64,000 nucleotides of DNA, from NCBI RefSeq assembly GCF_001417735.1, contig NZ_BBUZ01000036.1, positions 124,001-188,000 of the forward strand, in the 5' to 3' direction. Source of the stretch: Streptomyces sp. NBRC 110028 (GTDB lineage Bacteria > Actinomycetota > Actinomycetes > Streptomycetales > Streptomycetaceae). A program made the position numbers and the translations under genes. The notes beneath the pieces are model-generated. The model did no database searches. It saw nothing but the letters and a program-made list of their open reading frames with translations, and was not told the origin of the DNA. Below, one piece after another: positions 17,462 through 35,872 of the stretch (position 1 is its first letter; each line of letters opens with the position of its first letter).

Positions 17462-17755
17462 GTGACGGAAGCCCTTGGCTCCACCGCGACGCCTGAGAGC
17501 GGTCGTCCCGACGAGGACGAGGTGGCGACCAAGAAGGGCCGCCGTGGTGGCAAGCGTGCGAAGAAGGGGCCCTTCGGCCGGCTCGCGCTGTTCTACCGCC
17601 AGATCGTCGCCGAGCTGCGCAAGGTCGTGTGGCCCACGCGCAATCAGCTGTCGACGTACACCAGCGTGGTGATCGTCTTCGTGCTGATCATGATCGGCAT
17701 CGTGACCGTGATTGACTATGGGTTCAACAACGCCATCAAGTACGTCTTTGGCTGA
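17462..17755 (+). CDS. secE: Preprotein translocase subunit SecE
   Basis: The 97-residue protein has a charged N-terminal tail rich in Lys and Arg (KKGRRGGKRAKKG), the conserved amphipathic segment FYRQIVAELRKVVWPTRNQ and a single transmembrane helix (VVIVFVLIMIGIVTVIDY). It clamps SecY in the membrane channel. The GTG start is at 17462. It is followed after 80 bases by nusG, forming the standard secE-nusG unit. Confidence 0.96.
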   Translation: MTEALGSTATPESGRPDEDEVATKKGRRGGKRAKKGPFGRLALFYRQIVAELRKVVWPTRNQLSTYTSVVIVFVLIMIGIVTVIDYGFNNAIKYVFG

Positions 17756-17835
17756 GATCCCGCGGAGGGCGGCCCGTTTCCCGGCAGCGTCCTTTCGCAC
17801 GTTCCACCCCTTGAAGCCAGGAAGAAGCAGCCACC

Positions 17836-18684
17836 GTGTCTGACCCGAACCTGAACGACGCCGCCGAGCCCGTCGAGTCCCGTGAGGACGAGCTCGACAT
17901 CGTCGAGGCGGCGGACTCCGACCAGGCTGAAGCCGCCGACGCCGCCGCGGGCGAGCCCGCCGAGACGGCCGCGATCCACGTCGAGGACGAGGCCGAGGCG
18001 GTCGCCGAGACCGCTGAGGACGTCGAGGCCGAGGAGGCCGAGGAGGTCGAGGAGGCCGAGGTCGAGGTCGACCCGGTCGAGGCCCTCCGTGAAGAGCTGC
18101 GCGGGCTGCCCGGCGAGTGGTACGTGATCCACACCTACGCGGGCTACGAGAAGCGCGTGAAGGCCAACCTGGAGCAGCGTGCCGTCTCGCTGAACGTCGA
18201 GGACTTCATCTACCAGGCCGAGGTCCCCGAAGAAGAGATCGTCCAGATCAAGAACGGCGAGCGCAAGAACGTCCGTCAGAACAAGCTCCCCGGCTATGTG
18301 CTGGTGCGCATGGACCTGACGAACGAGTCCTGGGGCGTCGTGCGGAACACCCCGGGCGTCACCGGCTTCGTGGGCAACGCCTACGACCCGTACCCGCTGA
18401 CCCTGGACGAGATCGTCAAGATGCTCGCCCCGGAGGCCGAGGAGAAGGCCGCCAAGGCCGCCGCCGAGGAGGGCGGCGCCCCGGCGCCCAGCCGCAAGGT
18501 CGAGGTCCAGGTGCTGGACTTCGAGGTGGGCGACTCGGTCACGGTCACCGACGGCCCGTTCGCCACGCTGCAGGCCACGATCAACGAGATCAACGCCGAC
18601 TCGAAGAAGGTCAAGGGCCTGGTCGAGATCTTCGGCCGGGAGACCCCGGTCGAGCTGAGCTTCGACCAGATCCAGAAGAACTGA
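17836..18684 (+). CDS. nusG: Transcription termination/antitermination factor NusG
   Basis: NusG binds the RNA polymerase clamp and couples transcription to translation or Rho. The 282-residue protein carries a long acidic N-terminal extension of about 80 residues, then the NGN domain (WYVIHTYAGYEKRVKANL...PGYVLVRMDL...NTPGVTGFVG) and a C-terminal KOW domain (VGDSVTVTDGPFATLQATI). E. coli NusG is about 181 residues; the acidic extension is usual for actinobacteria. The GTG start is at 17836. A very stable terminator follows. Confidence 0.96.
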   Translation: MSDPNLNDAAEPVESREDELDIVEAADSDQAEAADAAAGEPAETAAIHVEDEAEAVAETAEDVEAEEAEEVEEAEVEVDPVEALREELRGLPGEWYVIHTYAGYEKRVKANLEQRAVSLNVEDFIYQAEVPEEEIVQIKNGERKNVRQNKLPGYVLVRMDLTNESWGVVRNTPGVTGFVGNAYDPYPLTLDEIVKMLAPEAEEKAAKAAAEEGGAPAPSRKVEVQVLDFEVGDSVTVTDGPFATLQATINEINADSKKVKGLVEIFGRETPVELSFDQIQKN

Positions 18685-18707
18685 CCCCTTCTTCCACACC
18701 CTTCCGA

Positions 18708-18744
18708 CAGGTCAGACAGGCCCCCTCGGGGCCGGTCTGACCTG
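18708..18744 (+). terminator. Terminator after nusG
   Basis: CAGGTCAGAC (18708-18717) pairs perfectly with GTCTGACCTG (18735-18744), and inside it GGCCCC pairs with GGGGCC around TC. It separates secE-nusG from rplKA, whose own promoter should lie in 18745-18851. Confidence 0.85.
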
Positions 18745-18851
18745 CTCGGTTTCAGGCCGCGCATCCATACCCGTTATCGTTGTGCGGTATGCCTCCATCC
18801 GGATGACCCGGAGTGGGGGCGGACCACCTCTCACTAGGACCCGGAGAGAGC

Positions 18852-19286
18852 ATGCCTCCCAAGAAGAAGAAGGTCACGGGGCTGATCAAGCTCCAGATCC
18901 AGGCCGGCGCCGCGAACCCGGCCCCGCCGGTCGGCCCCGCGCTGGGTCAGCACGGCGTCAACATCATGGAGTTCTGCAAGGCCTACAACGCCGCGACCGA
19001 GTCGCAGCGCGGCATGGTCGTGCCGGTGGAGATCACGGTCTACGAGGACCGTTCCTTCACCTTCATCACCAAGACTCCGCCGGCCGCGAAGCTGATCCTC
19101 AAGGCCGCGGGCGTGGAGAAGGGCTCCGGCGAGCCGCACAAGACCAAGGTCGCCAAGATCACCCGCGACCAGGTCCGCGACATCGCCACCACCAAGATGC
19201 CCGACCTGAACGCCAACGACCTGGACGCCGCCGAGAAGATCATCGCCGGCACCGCCCGTTCCATGGGCATCACGGTCGAGGGCTGA
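18852..19286 (+). CDS. rplK: 50S ribosomal protein L11
   Basis: L11 (144 residues) forms the GTPase-associated centre with L10/L12 and is needed for the stringent response. It begins [19 protein letters not shown] and contains the proline-rich linker region [30 protein letters not shown] precedes the ATG at 18852. It forms an operon with rplA. Confidence 0.97.
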
Positions 19287-19366
19287 CAGCCACCCCGTAG
19301 CACCACCGTGGCAGGGCCAATGCGCGGTCCGGACCACGACTCCGAACTCAGACATCTGGAGCAGAG

Positions 19367-20086
19367 TTGAGCAAGCGCAGCAAGTCCCTCCGCGCTGCGG
19401 ACGCCAAGATCGACCGGGAGCGCGTGTACGCCCCGCTCGAGGCCGTCCGCCTGGCGAAGGACACCTCCCCGAGCAAGTTCGACGCGACCGTCGAGGTCGC
19501 CATGCGCCTGGGCGTCGACCCGCGCAAGGCCGACCAGATGGTCCGCGGCACCGTGAACCTGCCGCACGGCACCGGTAAGACCGCCCGGGTCCTGGTCTTC
19601 GCGACCGGTGACCGTGCTGCGGCCGCGGAGGCCGCCGGCGCCGACATCGTCGGCTCCGACGAGCTCATCGACGAGGTGTCCAAGGGCCGCCTGGACTTCG
19701 ACGCCGTCGTCGCCACCCCGGACCTCATGGGCAAGGTCGGCCGCCTGGGCCGGGTGCTCGGTCCGCGTGGTCTGATGCCGAACCCGAAGACCGGCACCGT
19801 CACCCCGGATGTGGCCAAGGCCGTCACGGACATCAAGGGCGGCAAGATCGAGTTCCGCGTCGACAAGCACTCCAACCTGCACTTCATCATCGGCAAGGTG
19901 TCGTTCGGTGAGACGCAGCTGGTGGAGAACTACGCGGCGGCGCTCGAGGAGATCAACCGTCTCAAGCCGTCCGCCGCGAAGGGCCGCTACATCAAGAAGG
20001 CGAGCCTGAGCACGACGATGGGCCCCGGCATCCCGCTGGACGCCAACCGCACCCGCAACCTGCTGGTCGAGGACGAGGCCGTCTGA
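19367..20086 (+). CDS. rplA: 50S ribosomal protein L1
   Basis: L1 (239 residues) builds the mobile stalk that releases deacylated tRNA. It carries KFDATVEVAMRLGVDPRKADQMVRG and the signature LGPRGLMPNPKTGTV. The initiation codon is TTG at 19367, preceded by GGAGCAGAG; no ATG or GTG fits the conserved N-terminus SKRSKSLR. In other bacteria L1 represses this operon by binding its own mRNA; the 80-base rplK-rplA gap has no obvious copy of the rRNA site. Confidence 0.96.
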   Translation: MSKRSKSLRAADAKIDRERVYAPLEAVRLAKDTSPSKFDATVEVAMRLGVDPRKADQMVRGTVNLPHGTGKTARVLVFATGDRAAAAEAAGADIVGSDELIDEVSKGRLDFDAVVATPDLMGKVGRLGRVLGPRGLMPNPKTGTVTPDVAKAVTDIKGGKIEFRVDKHSNLHFIIGKVSFGETQLVENYAAALEEINRLKPSAAKGRYIKKASLSTTMGPGIPLDANRTRNLLVEDEAV

Positions 20087-20107
20087 GCCCTTCCCTGACC
20101 GGAACCG

Positions 20108-20146
20108 CCGGGCCCCCGCGTCTCGTGAAGAGAGGCGGGGGCCCGG
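20108..20146 (+). terminator. Terminator after rplKA
   Basis: CCGGGCCCCCGC (20108-20119) pairs perfectly with GCGGGGGCCCGG (20135-20146). It isolates rplKA from the lipoprotein gene. Confidence 0.85.
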
Positions 20147-20213
20147 CGCGTTGCTGTCGGAGGCCCTGGATAGGGTTCTACCGACAGTCGTAAAAGAAAA
20201 ATAAGGGGGAACC

Positions 20214-21104
20214 GTGCGCGGTACTCATGTGGGCGTGCGATGCGTGATCGCGGCCTGTGGCGTTGTTCTGATGGCCGGGCTCACCGCGTGCGGGAGCGAC
20301 ACGTCCGACGGCGGCAAGGCGGGCGGCAAGGGTGACAGCGGCGGCCAGTCGGTGGGCAGCCCGCTGGCGGCCCTGAAGCTCGCCTCGCAGCGCACGGACC
20401 AGCAGCACTCCGCGAAGATCGACGGCACCATCAAGAGCCCGCTCGCGAACAGCGACATGACCGGCGCGATGGACTGGTCCGACGGCATGCGCGCCGACAT
20501 GCAGATGACGTCGAAGGGCGGTGCCGGTGCCGCCTCCTCCCCGGGCGGCGACAAGCCCGTCAACGTGCGCTACACGCCCGACGCGATGTTCATGAACGCG
20601 GCCGCGATGGGGATCCCGGCCCAGGGCAAGGAGTGGATCAAGTACGACTACGATCTGCTCGCCAAGCAGGGCGGCCCCTCCGGCGCGTACCTCAAGGACC
20701 AGATGCAGAACAACAACCCGTCGCGTTCGGTGCAGCTCCTCCTCGCCACGGGCCAGGTCAAGAAGGTCGGCTCGGAGGACGTCCGGGGCGTGGGGACCAC
20801 CCACTACACGGGCGTGGTCAAGGTCTCGGAGATGGCCCGGGCGCAGTCCAAGGGGCTGAGCCAGTCCGAGCTGGACGCCCTGGAGAAGCAGCTCAAGCAG
20901 TCCGGGGCGGACAGCGAGACCGTCGACCTGTGGATCGACGACAAGAACCTGCTGGTCAAGAAGCGCGAGCAGGCCAAGAGCAAGACAGGCGTCACCGATT
21001 CGACGGTCTACTACTCGGACTACGGCACCAAGGTCACCGTCGAGGAGCCGCCGGCCTCGCAGACGATGGACTTCCAGAAGCTGCAGCAGGGGTCCCAGCC
21101 GTAG
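20214..21104 (+). CDS. Secreted lipoprotein, LppX/LprG-like fold suspected
   Basis: The 296-residue product has a signal peptide ending in a lipobox LTAC with Cys26, then a Gly/Ser-rich linker. The mature part alternates short strands (DGTIKSPLANSDMTGAMDWS, VDLWIDDKNLLVKKREQA, STVYYSDYGTKVTVEEPPAS) in the way of the lipid-binding LprG/LppX-type fold. The likely location is the outer face of the membrane, and the function is unknown. AAGGGGGA precedes the GTG at 20214. It sits between the L11-L1 and L10-L12 units, a position conserved in Streptomyces, but is not a ribosomal gene. Confidence 0.85.
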   Translation: MRGTHVGVRCVIAACGVVLMAGLTACGSDTSDGGKAGGKGDSGGQSVGSPLAALKLASQRTDQQHSAKIDGTIKSPLANSDMTGAMDWSDGMRADMQMTSKGGAGAASSPGGDKPVNVRYTPDAMFMNAAAMGIPAQGKEWIKYDYDLLAKQGGPSGAYLKDQMQNNNPSRSVQLLLATGQVKKVGSEDVRGVGTTHYTGVVKVSEMARAQSKGLSQSELDALEKQLKQSGADSETVDLWIDDKNLLVKKREQAKSKTGVTDSTVYYSDYGTKVTVEEPPASQTMDFQKLQQGSQP

Positions 21105-21110
21105 CTGATT

Positions 21111-21139
21111 TGCCCGGGCGCGGCCCGTTCGCGTAATCT
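21111..21139 (+). promoter_or_regulatory. Predicted promoter of rplJL
   Basis: TTGCCC (21111-21116) and TAATCT (21134-21139) are separated by 17 bases. The expected start near 21146 coincides with the first conserved base of the L10 leader. Confidence 0.6.
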
Positions 21140-21145
21140 GCTGCA

Positions 21146-21312
21146 GAAGCCAAAGACCGCTGGTTGTCGCTGTGTCTCCGCAAGGGGATCACGGCGGCTG
21201 AAGGATCCGCTAGCTGCGGACGACCCGCGCAGGTGACTGTGGTAGCACTCCCGAACGGGCCGAGGGTCCGTGCGGTCGAGTCACGCCCCGAGCGCCTGCG
21301 CCGGGGCGTTTT
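21146..21312 (+). ncRNA. L10 leader (autoregulatory mRNA leader of rplJL) ending in an attenuator
   Basis: The leader contains the recognisable segments GAAGCCAAAGACCGC, GAAGGATCCGC and CCGCGCAGGTGACTGTGG of the bacterial L10 leader family. L10 with L12 binds such leaders and represses rplJL. It ends in a stem CGCCCCG (21284-21290) / CGGGGCG (21302-21308) followed by four T residues (21309-21312), a rare U-tract terminator for this organism, which points to attenuation ahead of rplJ. Confidence 0.85.
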
Positions 21313-21378
21313 CGTGTTGTTCAGTCTCCTTCCTTCAGGCCGATGCGGTCCTCATCACCCGGAAGGAGGCCGAGGCTC

Positions 21379-21939
21379 ATGGCGAGTCCCGACAAGGTCG
21401 ACGCCGTCGACGAGATGCGGGAGAAGTTCCGCACCTCGAACGGCGCCGTTGTGACCGCGTACACCGGTCTCACCGTCGCACAGCTCAAGGAGCTGCGCCG
21501 TTCGCTCGGTGAGAACGCCCAGTACCGTGTGGTGAAGAACACGCTGACCAAGATCGCGGCCAACGAGGCCGGGATCAACCAGATCGACGACCTGTTCACA
21601 GGTTCGTCGGCCGTCGCCTTCGTGACCGGTGACCCGGTCGAGGCGGCGAAGGGTCTCCGTGACTTCGCCAAGGACAACCCCGCTCTCGTCATCAAGGGCG
21701 GTGTCCTTGATGGCAAGGCGCTGTCCGCCGACGAGATCAAGAAGCTCGCGGACCTCGAGTCCCGCGAGGTGCTGCTCTCCAAGCTGGCGGGCGCCATGAA
21801 GGGCAAGCAGTCCCAGGCTGCCGCGCTCTTCCAGGCCCCGCTGTCGAAGTTCATCCGCACCGCGGAGGCGCTTCGGAGCAAGGTCGAGCAGGGCGGTGCC
21901 GGCGAGCCGGCTCCCGCCGAGGCCGAGGCCGCCGAGTAA
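21379..21939 (+). CDS. rplJ: 50S ribosomal protein L10
   Basis: L10 (186 residues) anchors the L12 dimers to the ribosome and represses its own operon through the upstream leader. Visible segments are VVTAYTGLTVAQLKELRRSL, YRVVKNTLTKIA and FTGSSAVAFVTGDP, and the C-terminal helix region ends in an Ala/Glu-rich tail. AAGGAGG (21363-21369) precedes the ATG at 21379. Confidence 0.97.
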   Translation: MASPDKVDAVDEMREKFRTSNGAVVTAYTGLTVAQLKELRRSLGENAQYRVVKNTLTKIAANEAGINQIDDLFTGSSAVAFVTGDPVEAAKGLRDFAKDNPALVIKGGVLDGKALSADEIKKLADLESREVLLSKLAGAMKGKQSQAAALFQAPLSKFIRTAEALRSKVEQGGAGEPAPAEAEAAE

Positions 21940-22023
21940 CTCGGCCCCGGTCGCAGCGGGCCCGGAAGAAGCCCGCCCCCATTTTCATCCGGCACCTGCC
22001 GAACTAGTGGAAGGACCGCCATC

Positions 22024-22413
22024 ATGGCGAAGCTCAGCCAGGACGACCTGCTCGCGCAGTTCGAGGAGATGACCCTCATCGAGCTCTCCGAGTTCGTGAA
22101 GGCCTTCGAGGAGAAGTTCGACGTCACCGCCGCCGCCCCGGCCGCCGTCGTCGCCGCCGGTGCCCCGGGTGCCCCGGCCGCCGCCGAGGCCGAGGAGGAG
22201 AAGGACGAGTTCGACGTCATCCTCACCGGCGCCGGCGACAAGAAGATCCAGGTCATCAAGGTCGTGCGTGAGCTGACCTCCCTGGGTCTGAAGGAGGCCA
22301 AGGACCTCGTCGACGGCACCCCGAAGCCGGTCCTGGAGAAGGTCAACAAGGAGGCCGCGGAGAAGGCCGCCGAGTCCCTCAAGGGCGCCGGCGCCTCGGT
22401 CGAGGTCAAGTGA
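22024..22413 (+). CDS. rplL: 50S ribosomal protein L7/L12
   Basis: L12 (129 residues) forms the flexible stalk that recruits translational GTPases. It has the N-terminal dimerisation segment DDLLAQFEEMTLIELSEFVKAF, an Ala/Pro/Gly hinge and the factor-binding domain EEKDEFDVILTGAGDKKIQVIKVVRELT...GLKEAKDLVD. It is translated from the L10 transcript and is followed by an attenuator-like hairpin. Confidence 0.97.
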   Translation: MAKLSQDDLLAQFEEMTLIELSEFVKAFEEKFDVTAAAPAAVVAAGAPGAPAAAEAEEEKDEFDVILTGAGDKKIQVIKVVRELTSLGLKEAKDLVDGTPKPVLEKVNKEAAEKAAESLKGAGASVEVK

Positions 22414-22445
22414 TCTCACGGGTCGGATGACCCGCTGTGCCGTGA

Positions 22446-22473
22446 GGGCGATCACCCGTTGGGGTGGTCGCCC
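22446..22473 (+). terminator. Hairpin between rplL and rpoB (attenuator candidate)
   Basis: GGGCGATCACCC (22446-22457) pairs with GGGTGGTCGCCC (22462-22473) with one G-U pair; TT follows. In many bacteria a partial terminator at this place lets part of the rplJL transcript continue into rpoBC. Confidence 0.7.
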
Positions 22474-22785
22474 TTCGGTGTTCTTGGGACGGCTACGCTG
22501 ACTTTCCGGTTCCGGCAGGTATGGTGATCTTCGTTGCCCGTCGCCACGCCCTGTGACGATCTCGCCGGAGTGGGGGGCCTTGACGAACGGCACGCAGCGC
22601 GCAATTCTCGGGACGCGACGTCACACCGATCCGTAAGTCCGAGGCATGGATCGCCGGCGAAGCGGGCAGTATCGATATGCGTTGGCGAAGCGCGATGACT
22701 GCCGGACAGGCGTGTGAAGGACAACGAGGGGCGCGCCCCTCACCGGAGGGAGAGATTGGCACTGCCGGTCTCAGAAACTCGGCGC

Positions 22786-22814
22786 TGGACATCAGTGTGC
22801 CAAGTGGCTACACT
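22786..22814 (+). promoter_or_regulatory. Predicted rpoBC promoter
   Basis: TGGACA (22786-22791) and TACACT (22809-22814) are spaced by 17 bases, about 160 bases before rpoB. The 562-base rplL-rpoB gap also holds a 16-base palindrome at 22726-22741 and the rplL hairpin, and no credible gene. Confidence 0.6.
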
Positions 22815-22975
22815 GACCCTTTGCGCTGCCTGTTAGCTGCTCCCTGCCCGTCACCAGGGGCATACCCACCTTTGAGCACTGCCGATGAAAACGCCCTGAC
22901 CAGGGATTTCGTCCATGGGTTCGCGGTGGGACCGGTACGCGCGTAGTGAGTCCGAGCCCTCGGAAGGACCCCCTC

Positions 22976-26458
<3,483 letters not shown>

Positions 26459-26556
26459 CGGGTCTGGCCGGGGCGGCTCGTACGCACCGCCCCGGCCTCT
26501 CCCCGGACCCCCAGTCAGACCCGAAGACACGACCCTGAAAGAGGGATTGACGACAA

Positions 26557-30456
<3,900 letters not shown>

Positions 30457-30484
30457 GCTCCGGCCGGCAGGCGCGAATCTGTTC

Positions 30485-30522
30485 GCAGGGCGGTCACCCC
30501 ATGGCGGGGGTGGCCGCCCTGC
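30485..30522 (+). terminator. Terminator after rpoC
   Basis: A 16-bp stem (30485-30500 with 30507-30522, one G-U pair) encloses the six-base loop ATGGCG. It separates rpoBC from the rpsL operon. Confidence 0.85.
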
Positions 30523-30565
30523 GGCTATGCTCCGGGTTGGTGTGTCCAGCGCGTGTGCATTTGTT

Positions 30566-30594
30566 TTGACCGGAGCCGATGCGGTAGGTACGCT
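30566..30594 (+). promoter_or_regulatory. Predicted promoter of the rpsL-rpsG-fusA operon
   Basis: TTGACC (30566-30571) and TACGCT (30589-30594) are spaced by 17 bases. This would give a leader of about 190 bases containing the conserved 28-base element. Confidence 0.7.
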
Positions 30595-30711
30595 CTGACC
30601 TTGTGCCTGGGGTGTCCCTGGGCTCCCGTGTGTGCTTGAGACCGCGCGGGGGACCAAGGTGTCGACACCAACAATTCGCACTCTCCTGACTTTCGCAGGG
30701 GGCTGCGGTGC

Positions 30712-30739
30712 GCGACACACCCGACCGCGTGGGTCGGAG
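30712..30739 (+). promoter_or_regulatory. Leader element shared by rpsL and rpsJ, copy 1
   Basis: The element begins GCGACAC, then has ACCGACC-type arms: CCGACC and GGTCGG form a hairpin around GCGTG, followed by AG. The same sequence with one change in the first 26 bases occurs at 41624 before rpsJ. It ends 50 bases before the rpsL start codon, too far to be the ribosome binding site. It is probably an RNA regulatory structure in the leader. Confidence 0.7.
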
Positions 30740-30788
30740 AAATCCCAGGTTAGCTTTACCGAGACGGCACACAGAAACCGGAGAAACG

Positions 30789-31160
30789 GTGCCTACGATC
30801 CAGCAGCTGGTCCGCAAGGGCCGCCAGGACAAGGTCGAGAAGAACAAGACTCCCGCACTGGCGGGGTCGCCGCAGCGCCGTGGCACGTGCACCCGCGTGT
30901 TCACCACGACGCCGAAGAAGCCGAACTCGGCGCTCCGCAAGGTCGCGCGTGTCCGGCTGAGCAGTGGGATCGAGGTCACCGCCTACGTCCCGGGTGAGGG
31001 TCACAACCTGCAGGAGCACTCCATCGTGCTCGTGCGTGGCGGTCGAGTGAAGGACCTGCCGGGTGTTCGCTACAAGATCATCCGCGGCTCCCTCGACACG
31101 CAGGGCGTCAAGAACCGCAAGCAGGCTCGCAGCCGCTACGGCGCCAAGAAGGAGAAGTAA
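30789..31160 (+). CDS. rpsL: 30S ribosomal protein S12
   Basis: S12 (123 residues) sits at the decoding centre. The loop TTPKKPNSALRK has Lys43 and Lys44, and GGRVKDLPGVRY has Lys88, the wild-type residues of streptomycin-sensitive strains. The GTG start at 30789 (VPTIQQLVRKG) is preceded by GGAGAAACG. It leads the str operon with rpsG, fusA and tuf. Confidence 0.98.
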   Translation: MPTIQQLVRKGRQDKVEKNKTPALAGSPQRRGTCTRVFTTTPKKPNSALRKVARVRLSSGIEVTAYVPGEGHNLQEHSIVLVRGGRVKDLPGVRYKIIRGSLDTQGVKNRKQARSRYGAKKEK

Positions 31161-31162
31161 GA

Positions 31163-31633
31163 ATGCCTCGTAAGGGTCCCGCCCCGAAGCGCCCGGTCAT
31201 CATCGACCCGGTTTACAACTCTCCTCTGGTGACGTCCCTCATCAACAAGGTGCTGCTGAACGGTAAGCGCTCCACCGCCGAGCGCATCGTGTACGGCGCC
31301 ATGGAGGGCCTGCGCGAGAAGTCCGGCAACGACCCGGTCATCACGCTCAAGCGCGCGCTGGAGAACGTGAAGCCGACCCTCGAGGTCCGCTCCCGCCGTG
31401 TCGGTGGCGCCACCTACCAGGTGCCGGTCGAGGTCCGTCCCGGCCGCTCCTCCACCCTCGCGCTGCGCTGGCTCGTGGGCTACTCCCGCGCCCGCCGCGA
31501 GAAGACCATGACCGAGCGCCTGATGAACGAGCTGCTGGACGCCAGCAACGGCCTCGGCGCCTCCGTCAAGCGTCGCGAGGACACCCACAAGATGGCCGAG
31601 TCCAACAAGGCCTTCGCGCACTACCGCTGGTAG
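31163..31633 (+). CDS. rpsG: 30S ribosomal protein S7
   Basis: S7 (156 residues) nucleates assembly of the 30S head. It starts MPRKGPAPKRPVIIDPVYNS and includes the signature LINKVLLNGKRSTAERIVYGAMEG and the C-terminal KRREDTHKMAESNKAFAHYRW. The start lies two bases after the rpsL stop, and AAGTAAG at the junction serves as the binding site. Confidence 0.98.
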   Translation: MPRKGPAPKRPVIIDPVYNSPLVTSLINKVLLNGKRSTAERIVYGAMEGLREKSGNDPVITLKRALENVKPTLEVRSRRVGGATYQVPVEVRPGRSSTLALRWLVGYSRARREKTMTERLMNELLDASNGLGASVKRREDTHKMAESNKAFAHYRW

Positions 31634-31672
31634 TCGCTACCCCCATCGAGACCGAGAGAAGACTGAAGCCTT

Positions 31673-33793
<2,121 letters not shown>

Positions 33794-33799
33794 GGCGGG

Positions 33800-33827
33800 T
33801 TCATCCGCATTCCTCACCCTTTAGGCT
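33800..33827 (+). promoter_or_regulatory. Possible tuf promoter
   Basis: TTCATC (33800-33805) and TAGGCT (33822-33827) are spaced by 16 bases inside the 225-base fusA-tuf gap. The -35 match is weak. Confidence 0.35.
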
Positions 33828-34018
33828 GGAGCAAAAGGCAACGGGTGTTCCGCCGGAGACCGTCCACCGTGGCGATCGATGGCGGGCCCCGGCCGCCGGC
33901 CCCCATACGAATACGGCGAAGGGCATCCCCCTCGGGGTCCTGGCCGGTTCGGTAAGACCAACTGAACCCATTCGCAAAGCGCGGATGCGTTACAGAACCA
34001 CTCCACAGGAGGACCCCA

Positions 34019-35212
<1,194 letters not shown>

Positions 35213-35248
35213 TCTGACGCTCTTCGGAGCACGCTCCCCGGAGCACGA

Positions 35249-35284
35249 AGCCCCACTCGCCTTCATACGGCGGGTGGGGCTTTT
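35249..35284 (+). terminator. Rho-independent terminator after tuf
   Basis: AGCCCCACTCGCC (35249-35261) pairs with GGCGGGTGGGGCT (one G-U pair) around TTCATAC, followed by TTTT. This is one of two classic U-tract terminators in the window. Confidence 0.92.
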
Positions 35285-35341
35285 CCGTATGTGGGTACCC
35301 GGCCCCCCGTATCGAAGCTGAGTTCGACTTCGGGAGAACGG

Positions 35342-35872
35342 ATGATGACCAACGGCAAGATCGCGGTGGCGGTCGCGGGAGGCTACCTCCTGGGGCGTAC
35401 CAAGAAGGCGAAACTCGCCCTCGGGCTGGGCATGTTGCTCGCCGGGAAGAAGATCAGCCTGGATCCGCAGCAGCTGGCCCGGGCGGTCGCCGACTCCCCG
35501 CTGCTGAGCGGCCTGAACGCGCAGGCGCGCAAGGACCTGGCCGGTGCCGCCAGGACGGCCGCGACCTCGGCCCTGTCCACCCGCATGAACGGCCTCGCCG
35601 ATTCGCTGCACGACCGCACGCTGAGCCTGCGCGGTGGGGCAGACGATGCAGGCGATGCGCGCGACGCGGACGAGGAGCCGGAGCACGACGAACCGGCCGA
35701 CGAGGAGAGCGAGCGGAAACCGCCGGCGCCACGCCGCAAGGCGCCGCAGGCCAAGGCCCCGGCCGGCCGGGCGCGCAAGACCGCCGCCTCGTCGTCCGGC
35801 GCGGCGGGGAAGACCGCGAAGAAGGCCACGAAGAAGACGGCGAGGAAGACCGCCGGGGGCCGCAATGGCTGA
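35342..35872 (+). CDS. Small protein with hydrophobic N-terminus and basic, histone-like tail
   Basis: The 176-residue product begins MMTNGKIAVAVAGGYLLGRTKKAKLALGLGMLLAGKK, a short Gly-rich hydrophobic segment. A helical middle part follows (LDPQQLARAVADSPLLSGLNAQARKDLAGAA), then an acidic stretch and a Lys/Arg/Ala tail like histone H1 (KKATKKTARK). I recall similar proteins near gas vesicle genes of Streptomyces and misnamed DNA primase in databases, but no primase motif is present and no gvp gene lies here. GGGAGAA precedes ATG 35342. It overlaps the next gene by eight bases, so the two are coupled. Confidence 0.7.
   Translation: MMTNGKIAVAVAGGYLLGRTKKAKLALGLGMLLAGKKISLDPQQLARAVADSPLLSGLNAQARKDLAGAARTAATSALSTRMNGLADSLHDRTLSLRGGADDAGDARDADEEPEHDEPADEESERKPPAPRRKAPQAKAPAGRARKTAASSSGAAGKTAKKATKKTARKTAGGRNG

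Noticed and set aside
30494..30979. 161-codon minus-strand frame upstream of rpsL
   Set aside because: It covers the rpoC terminator, the rpsL promoter and the start of rpsL; no family similarity.
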